Shown here in pieces: positions 9,698-17,994 of a DNA stretch of 50,295 bases. This DNA is from Caulobacter sp. (GTDB lineage Bacteria; Pseudomonadota; Alphaproteobacteria; Caulobacterales; Caulobacteraceae), in assembly GCA_030678995.1 (NCBI GenBank), contig JAUXTQ010000032.1:1-50295 (forward strand), given 5' to 3'. The translations under genes and the position numbers were made by a program. The notes under the pieces are model-generated. The model searched no databases. It had not been told where the DNA came from and saw only the letters and a list, made by a program, of their open reading frames with translations. The number at the start of each line of letters is the position of its first letter. The first letter of the stretch is position 1.

Positions 9698-10777
9698 ATG
9701 TCTCCCCCCACCCCGCTGGTGAAGGGCCGGGGCGCGCGCAGCAACGCCACCGGCCGGTTCGAGTCCCGCGTCAGCGAGGCCTTCGACGACGGCTGGACGG
9801 TGGAGGACCCCCGGCCGGCGCAGCTGACGACCGTGGTGCTGCCCGACCGGGCCAGGACCATCATCACCCGCAACGCCAGCCCGGACATCCATTTCGACCG
9901 TTCGATCAATCCCTACCGGGGCTGCGAGCATGGCTGCATCTACTGCTTCGCCCGGCCCAACCACGCCTACCTCGGCCTGTCGCCGGGGCTGGATTTCGAG
10001 AGCCGGCTGTTCTTCAAGCCCGAGGCGGCGCGGCTGTTGACGGCGGAACTGTCGAAGCCCGGCTACCAGCCCCGGCACATCCAGATCGGCGCCGACACCG
10101 ATCCCTACCAGCCGCTGGAGCGCAAGCTGCGGGTGACACGGCAGGTGCTGGAAGTGTTGCAGCGCTTCCGCCACCCGCTGACCATCATCACCAAGTCCAA
10201 CCTGATCACGCGCGACGCCGACATCCTGGGCGAGATGGGACGGGAAAACCTGGCCAGGGCGGCCATTTCGATCACCACCCTCGATCGCAAGCTGGCCCGC
10301 AGCATGGAGCCGCGCGCCGCCACGCCGCAACGGCGGCTGGACGCTGTGCGCGCCCTGACGGCGGCCGGCTGCCCGGCGACGGTGATGTTCGCGCCGGTGA
10401 TCCCGGGCCTGAATGATCACGAGCTGGAACAGGTGCTGGAGGCCGCCGCGGAGGCCGGGGCCACCGCGGCCGGCTACGTCATGGTCCGGCTGCCGCTGGA
10501 GATCGCCGACCTGTTCCAGGAATGGCTGAAGACCGATCATCCGGACCGGGCCGAGCGTGTCATGTCGCTGATCCGCCAGATGCGTCGGGGCAAGGCCTAC
10601 ACCAGCGAATGGGGCGTGCGGGGCCGGGGCGAGGGTCCGCTGGCCGACCTGGTCGCCGCCCGGTTCAAGGCCGCCCGCAAGCGGTACGGGCTGGACGCGC
10701 CGAGGGCGTCGCTGGACCTGGAGAAGTTCAGGGTTCCGCCGAAGGCCGGCGACCAGATGGAGTTGTTTACGCCTTGA
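9698..10777 (+). CDS. PA0069-family radical SAM protein
   Basis: A 359-residue protein from the ATG at 9698; a TTG at 9668 would add ten residues. The radical SAM cluster motif CxxxCxxC is seen in GCEHGCIYCFARP, followed by a glycine-rich SAM-binding region and TIITKSNLITRD. The N-terminal segment INPYRGCEHGCIYC is characteristic of the uncharacterised PA0069 group, related to spore photoproduct lyase-like proteins. The C-terminus has QMRRGKAYTSEWGVRGRG and KYGLD-like elements seen in this group. The reaction is unknown. It diverges from the small glycosyltransferase with only 75 bases between starts. Confidence 0.92.
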   Translation: MSPPTPLVKGRGARSNATGRFESRVSEAFDDGWTVEDPRPAQLTTVVLPDRARTIITRNASPDIHFDRSINPYRGCEHGCIYCFARPNHAYLGLSPGLDFESRLFFKPEAARLLTAELSKPGYQPRHIQIGADTDPYQPLERKLRVTRQVLEVLQRFRHPLTIITKSNLITRDADILGEMGRENLARAAISITTLDRKLARSMEPRAATPQRRLDAVRALTAAGCPATVMFAPVIPGLNDHELEQVLEAAAEAGATAAGYVMVRLPLEIADLFQEWLKTDHPDRAERVMSLIRQMRRGKAYTSEWGVRGRGEGPLADLVAARFKAARKRYGLDAPRASLDLEKFRVPPKAGDQMELFTP

Positions 10778-10949
10778 CCTCTCCCTCTTGGGAGAGGGGG
10801 ACCAGCCGAAGGCTGGTGGAGTGGGAAGCGGAGGGGTCAGCAGCGAGATTCGAAAAGAGGCGGGCGGGGCGGCGCGCAGCCAGCCCACGGCGGCGCATCC
10901 CTCACCACCATGCTGCGCATGGTCCCCCTCTCCCAAGTGGGAGAGGTAA
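10778..10949. repeat. Composite GC-rich palindromic repeat (copy B)
   Basis: The left unit is CCTCTCCCTCTTGGGAGAGG followed by ACCAGCCGAAGGCTGGT. The right unit is ACCATGCTGCGCATGGT followed by CTCTCCCAAGTGGGAGAGG. The centre, about 75 bases, differs from the other copies. The element occupies the entire gap between two convergent genes and begins at the radical SAM stop codon, so it may also end transcription from both sides. Confidence 0.78.
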
Positions 10950-10952
10950 GAT

Positions 10953-12191
10953 TCAGCGCGAGAACACCCCGACCAGCTCCACGTGCGGCGACCAGAGGAA
11001 CTGGTCGACCGGCAGCACCCGCTCCAGGGTGAAGCCGGCGTCGATGAGGATCCGCGCGTCGCGGGCGAACGTGGCGGGATTGCAGGACACGCCGACAACC
11101 CGCGCCACCTTGCTGCGGCCGATCTCGCCGCTCTGCTCGAAGGCCCCGGCGCGGGGTGGGTCGAAGACCACCGCATCGACCTTGGCCAGGTCCGCGACCA
11201 GCATCGGCCGGCGTGCGAGGTCGCGGACTTCGGCGACGATCGGCTTGAGGCCCGGGGCGCTGGCCGTGGCGGCGCGCAGGGCGGCGATGGCCGGCGCCGC
11301 CGAGTCGGCGGCCAGCACGGGCGCGACCATGGCCAGCCGGAAGGTAAAGGTGCCGACGCCGCAATAGAGGTCGGCGACGCGGTGGGCGCCGGTCACGGCC
11401 TCGACGGCGAAGGCCGCCATGGCCGCCTCGGCCTGGGGAACCGCCTGCAGGAAGGATCCCGCCGGCAGGGCCACCGTCGCCGGGCCCAGCCGCACCATGG
11501 GCTGGCGGGCCTGGTAGACCATCTCGCCGGCCAGGGTGACGCGGGCCATGTCGCCGGCCGAGGCCGCCTCGGCCGCGCGCATGCGGGCGTCGGCGGAGAG
11601 GCCGCCGCTCTTGCGCTCGATCCCGGTAACGTCGACGTCGATGCCGGTGGCCGTCCAGGTGACATGCAGCGTCGGGGCGGATTTGGGATGTTCGAGGAAC
11701 GGCCTCGCCAGCAGCCGCAGGGCCGGCAGGGCCGCCACCAGCCGGGGATCGGCGATGACACAGGTCTCGATATCGACCAGCGACCAGCTGCGCCGCTCCT
11801 TGAAGCCCAGCTTGACGCCGCCCTTGCCGCCGCGGGCGTGCAGAGCCAGCCTGCGGCGCGATCCCGGCGGCGAGGCGAAGGTGGGGAGGATGTCGGTCTC
11901 GATATGCTCGTGGCTGAGCGCCAGCCGCACCAGGTCGGCCTTCCAGGCCAGATAGGGGGCCGCGTCCCAGTGCTGCAGCGCGCAGCCGCCGCAGATCCCG
12001 AAATGCGGACAGGGCGGCGCGACCCGCTCAGGGCTGGCCTCGACCAGCTCCACCAGCTCGGCCCGCTGGCCCTCCCGACGGGCGCGAATCCGTTCGCCGC
12101 CAAGGGTCAGTGGCACGAACAGGGGGCCGGGCGCCAGGCCGTCGCCCTGGGCCCCTACACCTGTGATCGATATGTCGATGAGATCGGCCAA
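10953..12191 (-). CDS. TrmA/RlmD-type RNA (uracil-C5) methyltransferase
   Basis: A SAM-dependent enzyme that methylates uridine C5 in rRNA or tRNA. An N-terminal TRAM domain (ISITGVGAQGDGL, LGGERI) binds RNA. Cysteines at 61, 67 and 70 in CPHFGICGGC and a fourth in ETCVIADP make the usual [4Fe-4S] site. The methyltransferase domain shows VADLYCGVGTFTF, VVFDPPRAG and the catalytic loop SCNPATFARDA. No ATG is available at the 5' end: I use TTG 12191 (412 residues), four bases after GGAGAG; TTG 12254 would add 21 residues with no resemblance to TRAM. Which of RlmC, RlmD or TrmA it matches functionally cannot be decided. Confidence 0.92.
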   Translation of the reverse strand: MADLIDISITGVGAQGDGLAPGPLFVPLTLGGERIRARREGQRAELVELVEASPERVAPPCPHFGICGGCALQHWDAAPYLAWKADLVRLALSHEHIETDILPTFASPPGSRRRLALHARGGKGGVKLGFKERRSWSLVDIETCVIADPRLVAALPALRLLARPFLEHPKSAPTLHVTWTATGIDVDVTGIERKSGGLSADARMRAAEAASAGDMARVTLAGEMVYQARQPMVRLGPATVALPAGSFLQAVPQAEAAMAAFAVEAVTGAHRVADLYCGVGTFTFRLAMVAPVLAADSAAPAIAALRAATASAPGLKPIVAEVRDLARRPMLVADLAKVDAVVFDPPRAGAFEQSGEIGRSKVARVVGVSCNPATFARDARILIDAGFTLERVLPVDQFLWSPHVELVGVFSR

Positions 12192-12205
12192 CCGACTCTC
12201 CAGAG

Positions 12206-12230
12206 GGAACTTCGGGGTCCGGTTTACATT
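12206..12230 (+). promoter_or_regulatory. Candidate EcfG (general stress sigma factor) promoter
   Basis: GGAAC (12206-12210) is followed after 16 bases by CATT (12227-12230). The alphaproteobacterial EcfG consensus is GGAAC-N16/17-CGTT, so one base differs. It points toward the glycine-zipper gene, about 140 bases before its ATG. Envelope proteins of this kind are common members of that regulon. Motif match only. Confidence 0.38.
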
Positions 12231-12371
12231 GTTGCGGGGCGAGATGGCGGCCAATCGGTCGCCACATGAACGAAGATGAACGGGCCGCTCAACGGCCGTT
12301 CAGGTTGGCCCGGCCATCTTCTCAACATCAACGGCGACGAAAACTCGCCCTGTAAGCGAAGTGAGCGTGTC

Positions 12372-12791
12372 ATGCGCACCATCCTGACCCTTTCCGCGGC
12401 GATCGCGATCGCCGCTCCCGCCTTCGTCATGCCCACCCTTGCCGAGGCCCAGTCCGGCCGCAGCTATGGCCGTGGCGACGTCTGCAACAACCAGCGCGAC
12501 CGGGCCGGCAGGAAGGGCACCGTCACCGGCGCCCTGATCGGCGGCACCGTCGGCGCCGCCGCCGCCAGCGACGGCGTGCGCGGCGAAGGCGCCGTGCTCG
12601 GCGGCGTAATCGGCGCGGTTGCCGGCAACCAGATCGCCAAGCGCAACTTCAAATGCTCCAGCTATCCCCGCCGGGTCAGCACCCGTCGCGGCAACTGCAA
12701 GTGGGTGCAGGAATACTACGGCGGCCGTTGGCACGGCTTCGAGGTGTGCCGCGGACGTGACGGCTACTGGCGGCCCAGCGGCCGGGCCTAG
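12372..12791 (+). CDS. Secreted glycine-zipper protein
   Basis: A 139-residue exported protein. The ATG at 12372 gives a clear signal peptide (TILTLSAAIAIAAPAFVM, then LAEAQSG). After it comes a glycine-zipper 2TM segment: TGALIGGTVGAAAA, a short charged turn, then GAVLGGVIGAVAGNQIAK. The C-terminal part carries four more cysteines (SSYPRR region, GNCKW, EVCRG) and is rich in Arg, Trp and Tyr, suggesting disulfides in the periplasm. Proteins of this type belong to the Rick17kDa/OmpA-like glycine-zipper group in the outer membrane; function unknown. It precedes a second glycine-zipper gene by 46 bases, probably in one unit. Confidence 0.85.
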   Translation: MRTILTLSAAIAIAAPAFVMPTLAEAQSGRSYGRGDVCNNQRDRAGRKGTVTGALIGGTVGAAAASDGVRGEGAVLGGVIGAVAGNQIAKRNFKCSSYPRRVSTRRGNCKWVQEYYGGRWHGFEVCRGRDGYWRPSGRA

Positions 12792-12837
12792 TCCCGGCCT
12801 CACGGCAACGCCTTAATCATCAAGGGAGAGCCTACCT

Positions 12838-13440
12838 ATGAAGACCCGTTCCACTTTCGCCGGCCTGGCCTGCGTCACCCTGCTGGCCGGACTGGCGGCG
12901 GTCCCCACCGCGGCTTCGGCCCAGGCCTACCCGACGGCGCAAGCCGGCGAAGGCTACAGCTATGACGCCTGCCAGCGTTCGCGGACCAATCGTGGGACGG
13001 GCGGGGCGCTGATCGGCGCCGGCGTCGGCGCGGTGACCGGATCGAACATCGCCGGCGGCGGCAACCGCACCGAAGGCGCGATCCTGGGCAGTATTCTGGG
13101 CGCGGTCATCGGCGCCAAGGTCGGCACCGACTCGGCGGCCTGCCAGCCGGGGACCTATACCGAGGGCTACGCGCCGGAGGGCCAGGACAGCTACGCCCAG
13201 GGCGGAACCTACGGCTACCAGGACAGCCCGGCCGGCTACCAGCAGGGGTCCTACGACGACCGCTATGGCGATGATGACGGCTACGGCGACGGCTACGCCC
13301 GCCCGGTCGCCGACACGACGCCCTCGGCGGACAACTGCTCCCTGGCCGAAAGCCCGATCTACCTGCCCGACGGCCGCGTCCAGAAGCGCTTCGTGCGCGT
13401 CTGCCGCGACGCCGACGGCCGTTACCAGGTCGTCGACTAG
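12838..13440 (+). CDS. Second secreted glycine-zipper protein
   Basis: A 200-residue exported protein with an ATG preceded by AAGGGAGAG. The signal peptide runs through LACVTLLAGLAAVPTAASAQA. The glycine zipper GGALIGAGVGAVTGSNIAGG is followed by EGAILGSILGAVIGAKVG. Then comes a low-complexity Tyr/Gly/Asp/Gln-rich stretch of about 60 residues (repeats such as YGYQDSPAGYQQGSYDD), and a C-terminal domain with paired cysteines (DNCSLAE, RVCRDADGRY) around LPDGRVQKRF. It is a paralogue of the gene upstream with an added disordered linker. An outer-membrane location is likely. A hairpin terminator follows 25 bases after the stop. Confidence 0.85.
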   Translation: MKTRSTFAGLACVTLLAGLAAVPTAASAQAYPTAQAGEGYSYDACQRSRTNRGTGGALIGAGVGAVTGSNIAGGGNRTEGAILGSILGAVIGAKVGTDSAACQPGTYTEGYAPEGQDSYAQGGTYGYQDSPAGYQQGSYDDRYGDDDGYGDGYARPVADTTPSADNCSLAESPIYLPDGRVQKRFVRVCRDADGRYQVVD

Positions 13441-13455
13441 GCTTTCAGGGTTTCT

Positions 13456-14226
13456 CTATGAAGAAGGGCCGTCCGCATCGCGGGCGGCCCTTTTCCATGC
13501 GCCCTTACGCGCCCAGATCAGGAATTCGCGGTTGCCGTCGCCGCCGGTGATCGGGCTCTCGGCGGTCCCGCGGACCGGCCAGCCCTCGCTTTCCAGCCAT
13601 CCCACGACCGAGGCCAGCGCAGCCTGCCGGACCGCTTCGTCCTTGACGATCCCGCCCTTGCCGACGTTCCCCGGGCCGGCCTCGAACTGCGGTTTGACCA
13701 GGGCGACCAGGTCCGCGCCCTGCCCCGCCAGGGCCAGGGCCGCCGGCAGGGCCTTGGCCAGGCCGATGAAGCTGACGTCGGTGACGATCAGGCTCGGGAC
13801 CCGCGGAATCAGGGCGGGGGTCAGCATCCGGGCGTCCGTCCCCGAGAGTTCGACGACCCGCGGATCGCCGGCCAGCGTAGGGTGCAGCTGTCCGCGCCCG
13901 ACATCCACCGCATAGACCCTCGTCGCGCCGCGGCTGAGGCACACCTGGGTGAAGCCGCCCGTGGAGGCCCCGACGTCGACGACCACCCGCCCCTCGACCG
14001 GGACCGGCCAGAGCGTCAGGGCGTGATCCAGCTTCAGCGCGCCACGGCCGACCCACGGGTGGGCCGACTCGGCGGTGATCGCGGCGTCTTCGTCCACCGC
14101 CTCGGAGGGCTTGGCGACGACCCGCCCGCCCACCGTCACCAGGCCCGCCGCGATGGCCGCCTGGGCCCGCGCGCGGCTGTCGAACAGGCCGCGTTCGACG
14201 AGCAGCTGGTCAATGCGCCTCTTCAT
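13456..14226 (-). CDS. tlyA: TlyA-family rRNA methyltransferase/hemolysin
   Basis: A 256-residue protein. The N-terminal S4 RNA-binding domain starts RRIDQLLVERGLFDSRARAQAAI, with GGRVVAKPSE. The FtsJ-like methyltransferase domain has VVVDVGASTGGFTQVCL, AVDVGRGQL, IVTDVSFIGL and LVKPQFEAG. TlyA proteins 2'-O-methylate rRNA at the subunit interface; older names call them hemolysins. The ATG at 14226 is supported by GGAGGGAGGA just upstream, which is the edge of a palindromic repeat rather than ordinary leader sequence. The last codons overlap the terminator hairpin of the opposite gene. Confidence 0.93.
   Translation of the reverse strand: MKRRIDQLLVERGLFDSRARAQAAIAAGLVTVGGRVVAKPSEAVDEDAAITAESAHPWVGRGALKLDHALTLWPVPVEGRVVVDVGASTGGFTQVCLSRGATRVYAVDVGRGQLHPTLAGDPRVVELSGTDARMLTPALIPRVPSLIVTDVSFIGLAKALPAALALAGQGADLVALVKPQFEAGPGNVGKGGIVKDEAVRQAALASVVGWLESEGWPVRGTAESPITGGDGNREFLIWARKGAWKRAARDADGPSS
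13464..13495 (+). terminator. Rho-independent terminator of the glycine-zipper genes
   Basis: GGGCCGTCCGC and GCGGGCGGCCC form a GC-rich stem with a three-base loop, followed by TTTT. It lies inside the last codons of the convergent tlyA gene, where the stem is translated as part of the basic C-terminal tail. Confidence 0.75.
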
Positions 14227-14227
14227 T

Positions 14228-14376
14228 CCTCCCTCCCCTTCATGGGGAGGGAAAGGCCGCGAAGCGGCCAAGGGTGGGGAGGCCGGACGCCGTGCCGGAT
14301 GAGTCGGAGTCGCGTCTGACTCCCCCACCCGTCCGGCCTTCGGCCGTCCTCCCTCCCCATAAAGGGGAGGGAGAGG
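14228..14376. repeat. Composite GC-rich palindromic repeat (copy C)
   Basis: The left unit is CTCCCTCCCCTTCATGGGGAGGG and GGCCGCGAAGCGGCC; the right unit is CCGGCCTTCGGCCG and CCTCCCCATAAAGGGGAGG. It fills the gap between glpK and tlyA completely. Its left edge provides the Shine-Dalgarno of tlyA, so the hairpin lies in the tlyA leader. It is closest to the copy at 19635. Confidence 0.78.
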
Positions 14377-15870
14377 TCAAGACCGCACCCTCGGCACCGC
14401 GTCCAGCCAGCGGGCGTAGGCGGTCTCGCGCATGCGGCTGTCTTCGGTGGGGGTCAGCAGCTCGGCGTCCGGGCGCGCGGCGGCGGCTTCCTCGAGGGTC
14501 GAGAACACCCCGGCCCCCAGGCCCGCGAACAGGGCCGCGCCGAGGGCCGTGGTTTCCTGGTAGCTGACCCGGCGCACCGGCAGGTCGGTCAGGTCGGCCA
14601 GCCGCTGGGAGAACCAGCCGCTCTGGGACATGCCGCCGTCGATGCGCAGCTCCGCCGCCGCGCCGAAAGCGTGCGGTGCGTCGGCCCGCATGGCCTCGAT
14701 CAGGTCACGGGTCTGCAGGGCGCAGGCGTCGAAGGTCGCGGCCGCGATCTCCGCCAGGCCGCTGTCGCGGGTCAGGCCGAAGATGCCGCCCCGCGCGCCC
14801 GCGTCCCACCAGGGGGCGCCCAGACCCGTAAAGGCCGGGACCACGACCACGCCGGTGTCCGGCTTGGCGGTGCGGGCCAAGGCCTCCGCCGCCGCGGGCC
14901 CGCCGGCCAGGCCCAGTTCCTCGCCCAGCCACTGGATCGCCGCCCCGGCGACGAAGATCGAGCCTTCCAGGGCGTAGGTCGTCCTGCCGTCCACCCGCGC
15001 CGCCACCGTGGTCAGCAGGCGCGAGCGGCTGAGGGACTTCTTCTCCCCGGTGTTGAGCAGCATGAAGCAGCCTGTGCCGTAGGTGGCCTTCATTTCGCCT
15101 GGGTGGATGCAGCCCTGGCCCATCAGCGCCGCCTGCTGGTCGCCGGCCACGCCCCGAATTGGGATGGCCCGGCCGAGAATGGCCGGGTCGGTCGCGCCGA
15201 AATCGCCGTTGCAGTCCAGAACCTGCGGCAACAGGGTGGAGGGCACGTCGAACAGCTCCAGCATCTCGCTGGACCAGCGTTGGGCGCCGATGTCGAACAG
15301 CAGGGTGCGCGAGGCGTTGGTGGCGTCGGTGGCGTGGACCCTGCCGCCGGTCAGCTTCCAGATCACCCAGGCATCCATGGTGCCGCAGAGCAGCCTGCCC
15401 TGCTCCGCCGCCTCCCGGGCGCCGGCGACCTGGTCCAGCAGCCAGGCGATCTTGGTGGCCGAGAAATAGGGATCCAGCAGCAGGCCGGTGACCTCGGTGA
15501 CCCGCTCCTCGGCGCCGGCCTTGATCAGCCGCTCGCAGACGGCGGCTGTGCGGCGGTCTTGCCAGACGATGGCGGGGTGGATCGGCTTGCCGGTCTCCTT
15601 GTCCCAGATGACCACCGTCTCGCGCTGGTTGGTGACGCCGATCGCGGCAATGTCGGTCGTGGCGCGGCCAGACTTTTCCACGGCCTCGCGGAGAACCGCT
15701 GTGCTGGCGTCCCAGATTTCCTCGGCGTCGTGCTCGACCCAGCCGTCGTTGGGATAGCTCTGGCGCAGAGGCCGGCTGGCCACCGCCAGCGGCTGGCCAT
15801 GGGCGTCGAAAGCGATCGCCCGCGTACTGGTCGTTCCCTGGTCAAGCGCCAGAATCACCGGGTCCGACAT
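14377..15870 (-). CDS. glpK: Glycerol kinase
   Basis: A 497-residue FGGY-family kinase that phosphorylates glycerol to sn-glycerol 3-phosphate in the cytoplasm. It starts with the phosphate-1 motif ILALDQGTTSTRAIAFD and carries WVEHDAEEIW, GVTNQRETVVIWDKETG, IVWQDRRT, the glycerol-site region YFSATKIAWLLD and the signature GGMSQSGWFSQRLADL. Length and order are normal for GlpK. No glycerol transporter or GlpD lies beside it, so it appears to be a stand-alone gene. It ends against a palindromic repeat and diverges from the DUF2336 gene with 100 bases between starts. Confidence 0.97.
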   Translation of the reverse strand: MSDPVILALDQGTTSTRAIAFDAHGQPLAVASRPLRQSYPNDGWVEHDAEEIWDASTAVLREAVEKSGRATTDIAAIGVTNQRETVVIWDKETGKPIHPAIVWQDRRTAAVCERLIKAGAEERVTEVTGLLLDPYFSATKIAWLLDQVAGAREAAEQGRLLCGTMDAWVIWKLTGGRVHATDATNASRTLLFDIGAQRWSSEMLELFDVPSTLLPQVLDCNGDFGATDPAILGRAIPIRGVAGDQQAALMGQGCIHPGEMKATYGTGCFMLLNTGEKKSLSRSRLLTTVAARVDGRTTYALEGSIFVAGAAIQWLGEELGLAGGPAAAEALARTAKPDTGVVVVPAFTGLGAPWWDAGARGGIFGLTRDSGLAEIAAATFDACALQTRDLIEAMRADAPHAFGAAAELRIDGGMSQSGWFSQRLADLTDLPVRRVSYQETTALGAALFAGLGAGVFSTLEEAAAARPDAELLTPTEDSRMRETAYARWLDAVPRVRS

Positions 15871-15970
15871 GCGATTCGACTCCCCTGCCGATGGTCCCGT
15901 CGTTTAAGCATGTTTTCACCGGGTCGGTGCAGGGTCATGCTAACGCCCGGGAGTCGGGACGGGGCCACGC

Positions 15971-17083
15971 GTGACCTTCGCTGTCGAAGCTGCCGATCTG
16001 CTGCTGCTGGCCCAAAGCCGGCATCCGACGGACCGTGAGCGGCTGCTGGTCTCCATCATCGACCTGTGCGACCGCGCCGACATCAACGAGATCGCCCAGC
16101 CGCAGGTGCGCGAGCTGATCGGCTCGGTGTTCCTGTCCATCGTCGCCGAGGTCGAACGCGACATCCGCCGCCGCCTGGCCGAAAAGATCGCCCCGGCCCC
16201 CTGGGCGCCGCCGGCGCTGATCAATGTCCTGGCCCTGGACGAGATCGAGATCGCCGGCCCGATCATCGCCGCCAGTCCGGTGCTGCAGGACCATGACCTG
16301 ATCCGCCTGCTGGTGGAGGCGACCCTCGACCACCAGATCGCCGTGGCCCGTCGCGGCCGGCTGAACGCCCCGGTGGTCGAGGCCATCCTGCGCCAGGAGG
16401 AACCGGCCGTGCTGACTGCCCTGGCCGGCAACGATACGGCCGAGATCTCCACCTCGGCCATGGAGCGGATGGTCGAGCATTCTCGCCGCATCGCCGCCAT
16501 GCGCTCGCCGCTGGCCCGGCATCCGCGCATGTCCTCGGACATGGCCCAGAGGCTTTACCTGTGGGTCGGCCAGTCATTGCGCTCGGCCCTGATCGAGCGG
16601 TTCCGGCTGGATCCGGCCGACCTGGACGCCGCCCTGGCCCTGAGCGTGCGAGAGGCGCACGCCGCCGTCGAGGGCATGCCCCCGGCGCAGGCGAAATCGG
16701 ACGCCGAGCGTGAGGCGCTGGAAGGCCGACTGATCGACAAGCTGAGCGACGCCGGCCAGCTGAAGCCCAGCTTCCTGCTGCGGGCCCTGCGCGAAGGGCG
16801 GCTGACCCTGTTCGTCACCGGCATCTCACGGCTGGGCAAATTCGAGATCGACCATATCCGCCGCGCCATCGACAGCGACCGGCCCGAACTGCTGGCCCTG
16901 GCCTGCGCGGCCATCGGCGTTGACCGCGGCGCCTTCCCGACCATCCTGGACGCGGTTCGCGAGCTGAACCAGGGCCGGCCGGGCGGCGGGGCCGAGGCCG
17001 GACGGCGGGCCACCGGCGCCTTTGGCCCGTTTGACGCCGACATCGCCGGCGTGGCCTTCCGCAAGGCCGTGTCCACCGTTTGA
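15971..17083 (+). CDS. DUF2336 protein (first of two)
   Basis: A 370-residue cytoplasmic protein of the DUF2336 family, which is almost confined to alphaproteobacteria and has no known biochemical role. It starts at GTG 15971. The N-terminal part is a string of short helices containing RERLLVSIIDLCDRADINEIAQPQVR and repeated HEAT-like pieces (PIIAASPVLQDHDLI, LTALAGNDTAEIS). The C-terminal part has the family-typical KPSFLLRALREGRLTLF and a helical end. No signal peptide or membrane segment is visible. NAD kinase and an Hpt protein follow on the same strand, and a second DUF2336 gene lies 3.5 kb away on the other strand. Confidence 0.88.
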   Translation: MTFAVEAADLLLLAQSRHPTDRERLLVSIIDLCDRADINEIAQPQVRELIGSVFLSIVAEVERDIRRRLAEKIAPAPWAPPALINVLALDEIEIAGPIIAASPVLQDHDLIRLLVEATLDHQIAVARRGRLNAPVVEAILRQEEPAVLTALAGNDTAEISTSAMERMVEHSRRIAAMRSPLARHPRMSSDMAQRLYLWVGQSLRSALIERFRLDPADLDAALALSVREAHAAVEGMPPAQAKSDAEREALEGRLIDKLSDAGQLKPSFLLRALREGRLTLFVTGISRLGKFEIDHIRRAIDSDRPELLALACAAIGVDRGAFPTILDAVRELNQGRPGGGAEAGRRATGAFGPFDADIAGVAFRKAVSTV

Positions 17084-17116
17084 CAAGCCCTGCGCCATAA
17101 GGCCTTGCTGGCCCCG

Positions 17117-17896
17117 ATGTTCAGGTCCAAGCCCCACACCAGCCGCGTCACCTTCCTGGCCAGCGATCGTCCCGAGGCGCAGGAGGCGCGCGAGCGCCTG
17201 GCCGAGCGCTACGGCGACGCCGGCAACGACGCCCAGGTGATCGTCGCCCTGGGCGGCGACGGCTTTATGCTGGAGACGCTGCACGGCGCCCTGGCCGAGG
17301 GAAAGCCGATCTACGGCATGAACCGCGGCTCGGTCGGCTTCCTGATGAACGAGTATAGCGAGGACGATCTGCTGGAGCGGATCAGCGCCGCCGAGCGGGC
17401 GGTGATCCATCCTCTGGCCATGGTCGCCATCGACACCAAACGCAAACAGCACCGCGCCCTGGCGATCAACGAGGTCTCCCTGCTGCGCCAGACCCGCCAG
17501 ACGGCCAAGCTGCGTATCTCCATCGACGGCAAGGTGCGAATGAGCGAACTGGTCTGCGACGGGGCGTTGGTGTCCACGCCGGCGGGCTCGACGGCCTACA
17601 ACCTCTCGGCCCACGGCCCGATCATTCCCATCGACGCGCGGGTCATGGCCCTGACGCCGATCAGCGCCTTCCGTCCGCGGCGCTGGCGCGGCGCATTGCT
17701 GGCCCACACCGCCCGGGTGACCTTCGAGGTCCTCGAAGCGGACAAGCGGCCCGTCAGCGCGGTGGCCGACAACGTCGAAATCCGCGACGTGATCGAGGTC
17801 CATGTCTCCGAGGACCGGGCGGTCAGCCTGTCGATGCTGTTCGATGCCGGCCGCAGCCTGGAAGAGCGGGTCCTGGCCGAGCAGTTCTCCGCCTGA
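17117..17896 (+). CDS. nadK: NAD kinase
   Basis: A 259-residue enzyme that phosphorylates NAD to NADP. The diagnostic GGDG motif is at 46-49 in [16 protein letters not shown], with the catalytic Asp48. [10 protein letters not shown], the NE motif in INEVSLLR, and the second signature [18 protein letters not shown] are all present. Start is taken as ATG 17117; a TTG at 17105 would add four residues. Neither start has a strong ribosome site. It lies 33 bases after the DUF2336 gene and is probably co-transcribed with it. Length is short but normal for alphaproteobacterial NadK. Confidence 0.96.
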   Translation: MFRSKPHTSRVTFLASDRPEAQEARERLAERYGDAGNDAQVIVALGGDGFMLETLHGALAEGKPIYGMNRGSVGFLMNEYSEDDLLERISAAERAVIHPLAMVAIDTKRKQHRALAINEVSLLRQTRQTAKLRISIDGKVRMSELVCDGALVSTPAGSTAYNLSAHGPIIPIDARVMALTPISAFRPRRWRGALLAHTARVTFEVLEADKRPVSAVADNVEIRDVIEVHVSEDRAVSLSMLFDAGRSLEERVLAEQFSA

Positions 17897-17994
17897 TGCG
17901 ACCGCTGGTCACGGGGAACTGAAATCGTCGTCTCATCCGTTGTTAACCCCGCTGGGGTAGCCTCTCTCTTGTTAAACGCCAAAGGGAGGCGCGC

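Noticed and set aside
12255..12310. TGAACGG..CCGTTCA hairpin as a riboswitch or terminator
   Set aside because: The stem is seven bases and has no U tract or known aptamer sequence; it may be chance in the long leader of the glycine-zipper gene.
17915..17941. GGAAC and CGTT ahead of the Hpt gene, possible EcfG promoter
   Set aside because: The spacing is 18 bases, outside the usual 16-17.
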